Source: Bacteriovoracaceae bacterium
GTDB taxonomy: Bacteria; Bdellovibrionota; UBA1018
Reading direction: 5' to 3'
Length of the DNA stretch: 64,000 nucleotides
Assembly (NCBI GenBank): GCA_947447665.1
Contig: CANFJX010000004.1
Coordinates: 62,001 to 126,000 of the forward strand
Position numbers and translations under genes: made by a program. The notes below the pieces were generated by a model. The model did no database searches. It was not told where the DNA came from and worked only from the letters and a program-made list of their open reading frames with translations. Positions 62,569 to 64,000 of this stretch are shown here, in pieces (the first letter of the stretch is position 1; the number at the start of each line of letters is the position of its first letter).

Positions 62569-63621
62569 ATGAACTCAAAACAAACTCAAGCCTGGCTCCC
62601 TTCTGAACGAATCAGTGATTTAGTGCAGTTAGAACCTGCCTTAGTCATCTTTCTCATGGCGATCGGAGCATGGCTTGGCTCTCGATTTTTTGTGGGCCGA
62701 CTCTCGATCGAGAGACGGAGAAACCTTAAAGGGCTTTTCAGTAACCTCAGCTATCACCTTGTCTTTGGGATCATTCTTTTTATTTTCTATTCAGGATTAA
62801 CGCGACTTCCAAACCAATCGATGGCTATCGAAAGACTGAGCAACTACATTGGATTTGCTGCCGTTTTGTCGGGAGCAGTCATTTTTGTAAAAGTGTGCCG
62901 CATTCTAGTATTTCAATACCTGTTCTTGAGCCACATGAAAGTGGCTTTCCCAGTTCTACTCGTGAACCTTTTCACCCTTTTACTTTCACTCATCTTAGGA
63001 ACCTGGCTAGGCGCCGAAATCTTCAATCTTCGACTCACCCCGATCTTAGCGACCTCTGCCATTTTTTCATTAGTCCTAGGTCTTGCACTCCAAGATACGT
63101 TGGGCAATCTATTCGCTGGAGTCGCCCTTCAATTTGACAAACCCTACGAAATCGGAGACTGGATCGAGATTTCCAACGGGTCCCTCAACTGGGCTGGACG
63201 AGTTCATGAAATCTCCTGGCGCGCCACAGTTCTCATTGCCATGACGGAGGAGTCGATTACTATTCCCAATCGATTGATGTCGCAGGGGGAGATCTCGAAT
63301 TTTTCAACTAAATTTAGAAGTATTGTCCGGTCGATTTTGTTTCGACTCCCTTTTGGAGTGCCCGTGGAGGAGGTCAAAGCGATTCTCATCGCAGCTGCTC
63401 AAAAAATCCCGGAGGTCCGAAATCGCCCTGCCCCTCGAGTCCTCATCATCGAGACGACCGAGTCTTGGATTGGATTTAAGCTGGTTTTCAATATTGACGA
63501 TTATGGAATTCATTATCGAATCAGCGATCGCATTTATGTCGAGGCACTTAAGAATCTTGAAACTCACGGATTTCATCTTGCAAGCCATCGAATCCATTTA
63601 TCTCAAAATGAAATGAAATAA
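62569..63621 (+). CDS. MscS-family mechanosensitive channel
   Basis: This 350-residue channel protein has about four or five N-terminal membrane helices. The pore-lining segment LVLGLALQDTLGNLFAGVALQFDKPYEIGDWIEI has the conserved TM3 and beta-domain entry (GDWIEI) of MscS. The cytoplasmic part (INGRLMSQGEISNFST-type region, then KEIPEVRNRPAPRVLIIE) forms the vestibule. It would release solutes on osmotic downshock. It diverges from the DUF1460-like gene and precedes the PilZ gene, with a nested hairpin between them. Confidence 0.9.
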   Translation: MNSKQTQAWLPSERISDLVQLEPALVIFLMAIGAWLGSRFFVGRLSIERRRNLKGLFSNLSYHLVFGIILFIFYSGLTRLPNQSMAIERLSNYIGFAAVLSGAVIFVKVCRILVFQYLFLSHMKVAFPVLLVNLFTLLLSLILGTWLGAEIFNLRLTPILATSAIFSLVLGLALQDTLGNLFAGVALQFDKPYEIGDWIEISNGSLNWAGRVHEISWRATVLIAMTEESITIPNRLMSQGEISNFSTKFRSIVRSILFRLPFGVPVEEVKAILIAAAQKIPEVRNRPAPRVLIIETTESWIGFKLVFNIDDYGIHYRISDRIYVEALKNLETHGFHLASHRIHLSQNEMK

Positions 63622-63637
63622 ATCCCGGTCCCGATCC

Positions 63638-63674
63638 CCGATCGTCGGCATGAATCATGCATGCCCGCGATCGG
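63638..63674 (+). promoter_or_regulatory. Nested hairpin between mscS and the PilZ gene
   Basis: An outer repeat CCGATCG (63638-63644) / CGATCGG (63668-63674) encloses an inner one GCATG-AAT-CATGC (63648-63660). No T-run follows, so a terminator role is uncertain; it lies 16 bp before the PilZ GTG. Confidence 0.4.
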
Positions 63675-63689
63675 ACATTGAGGGACCGT

Positions 63690-64000
63690 GTGGATAAACG
63701 AAAAAATGAACGATTCGAATTCTTCGGACAAATATCTTGGGATTATTTTGCGAAAACAGAAAGGAAAAAAACCGGCGAACTTCTCAATATTTCTCAAAGT
63801 GGCTGCCTCATTAAGACGCACCACCCTTTGGAGCCTCGTAGATGGCTGAGACTCGTCGCGCAAGAAGAATCAAGCCAGGTCGGCATCGTGATCATCGGCC
63901 GCGTAGTGCGGATCGCTGAAGCCACTCATGCTCAACCTGGCTTGATCTATGGAATCGAATTTACCTATCCGAACTATTTTTCGCTGGCCTCAACTGAAGT
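63690..64000 (+). CDS. Partial PilZ-domain protein (runs off right edge)
   Basis: An open frame of 103 codons starts at GTG 63690 (GAGG upstream) and stays open to the window end. The peptide begins VDKRKNERFEFFG and continues with GELLNISQSGCLIKTHHPLEPRRWLRLV, then VGIVIIGRVVRI and GLIYGIEF. RKNER gives the RxxxR motif and NISQSG the [DN]xSxxG motif of c-di-GMP-binding PilZ domains. Most of one PilZ domain is visible. Whether further domains follow cannot be seen. Confidence 0.8.
   Translation, partial: MDKRKNERFEFFGQISWDYFAKTERKKTGELLNISQSGCLIKTHHPLEPRRWLRLVAQEESSQVGIVIIGRVVRIAEATHAQPGLIYGIEFTYPNYFSLASTE

Overview
The window reads as chromosomal DNA of a Gram-negative bacterium of moderate GC. 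It has outer-membrane lipoproteins and beta-barrels, Pal, a LolB-like protein, Hsp33, MepA-type murein hydrolase and GroESL. The mix suggests a Bdellovibrionota / former delta-proteobacterial lineage: a TIGR04552-like protein, a PhaR regulator, many secreted hypothetical proteins, a Flp pilin, PilZ and cyclic-nucleotide proteins, and two opp-type peptide-binding proteins. That placement is inference from gene content; no rRNA is present. No IS element, prophage or CRISPR array was seen. Coding density is high and most genes sit in short same-strand runs, often with 4-bp ATGA/GTGA overlaps.

Layout. 0-11 kb: the 5' end of a probable acyl-CoA synthetase runs off the left edge (minus), then smpB, a FadL-like porin, a giant secreted ankyrin protein, and a minus-strand run pal - DUF4398-like lipoprotein - cpoB-like - tsaD - rsmA. 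aroA (plus) converges on an ssb paralogue. 11-16 kb: small secreted proteins, including a predicted papain-like cysteine peptidase fused to ankyrin repeats, then a GT22/PIG-B-like membrane mannosyltransferase. 16-25.8 kb: an orphan peptide-binding lipoprotein, recA, pgpA, a plus-strand operon of a TIGR04552-like protein and two redox flavoproteins (one a four-module Fe-S fusion), an alpha/beta hydrolase and an XRE regulator with a perfect consensus promoter. 25.9-34 kb: recG, greA, an M74 murein endopeptidase, lipoproteins, a TIGR02757 protein and a glycosyltransferase.

34-43 kb: an EmrAB-type efflux pair, a PfkB kinase, a reduced Flp/Tad pilus cluster, a cyclic-nucleotide-binding protein and two conserved-looking hypotheticals. 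43-49 kb: a complete opp peptide transporter (oppABCDF order on the minus strand). 49-54 kb: LolB-like protein, a TPR protein, phaR, a beta-barrel protein and hslO. 54-56 kb: groESL with a strong terminator. 56.5-59.3 kb: tRNA-Phe and an ABC-2 exporter (ATPase plus two permeases). 59.3-61.4 kb: a parA-parB module carrying two identical 16-bp palindromes, the best candidate here for an undescribed partition site. 61.3-64 kb: a membrane-anchored DUF1460-like amidase with a histone-like tail, an MscS channel and the start of a PilZ protein.

Themes that link genes: envelope maintenance and murein processing (pal, cpoB-like, M74, DUF1460), peptide uptake (two SBP5 proteins, one transporter), and several genes whose best promoter lies so close to the start codon that the mRNA would be leaderless. 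All functional calls rest on motif recognition by eye; no database search was run.
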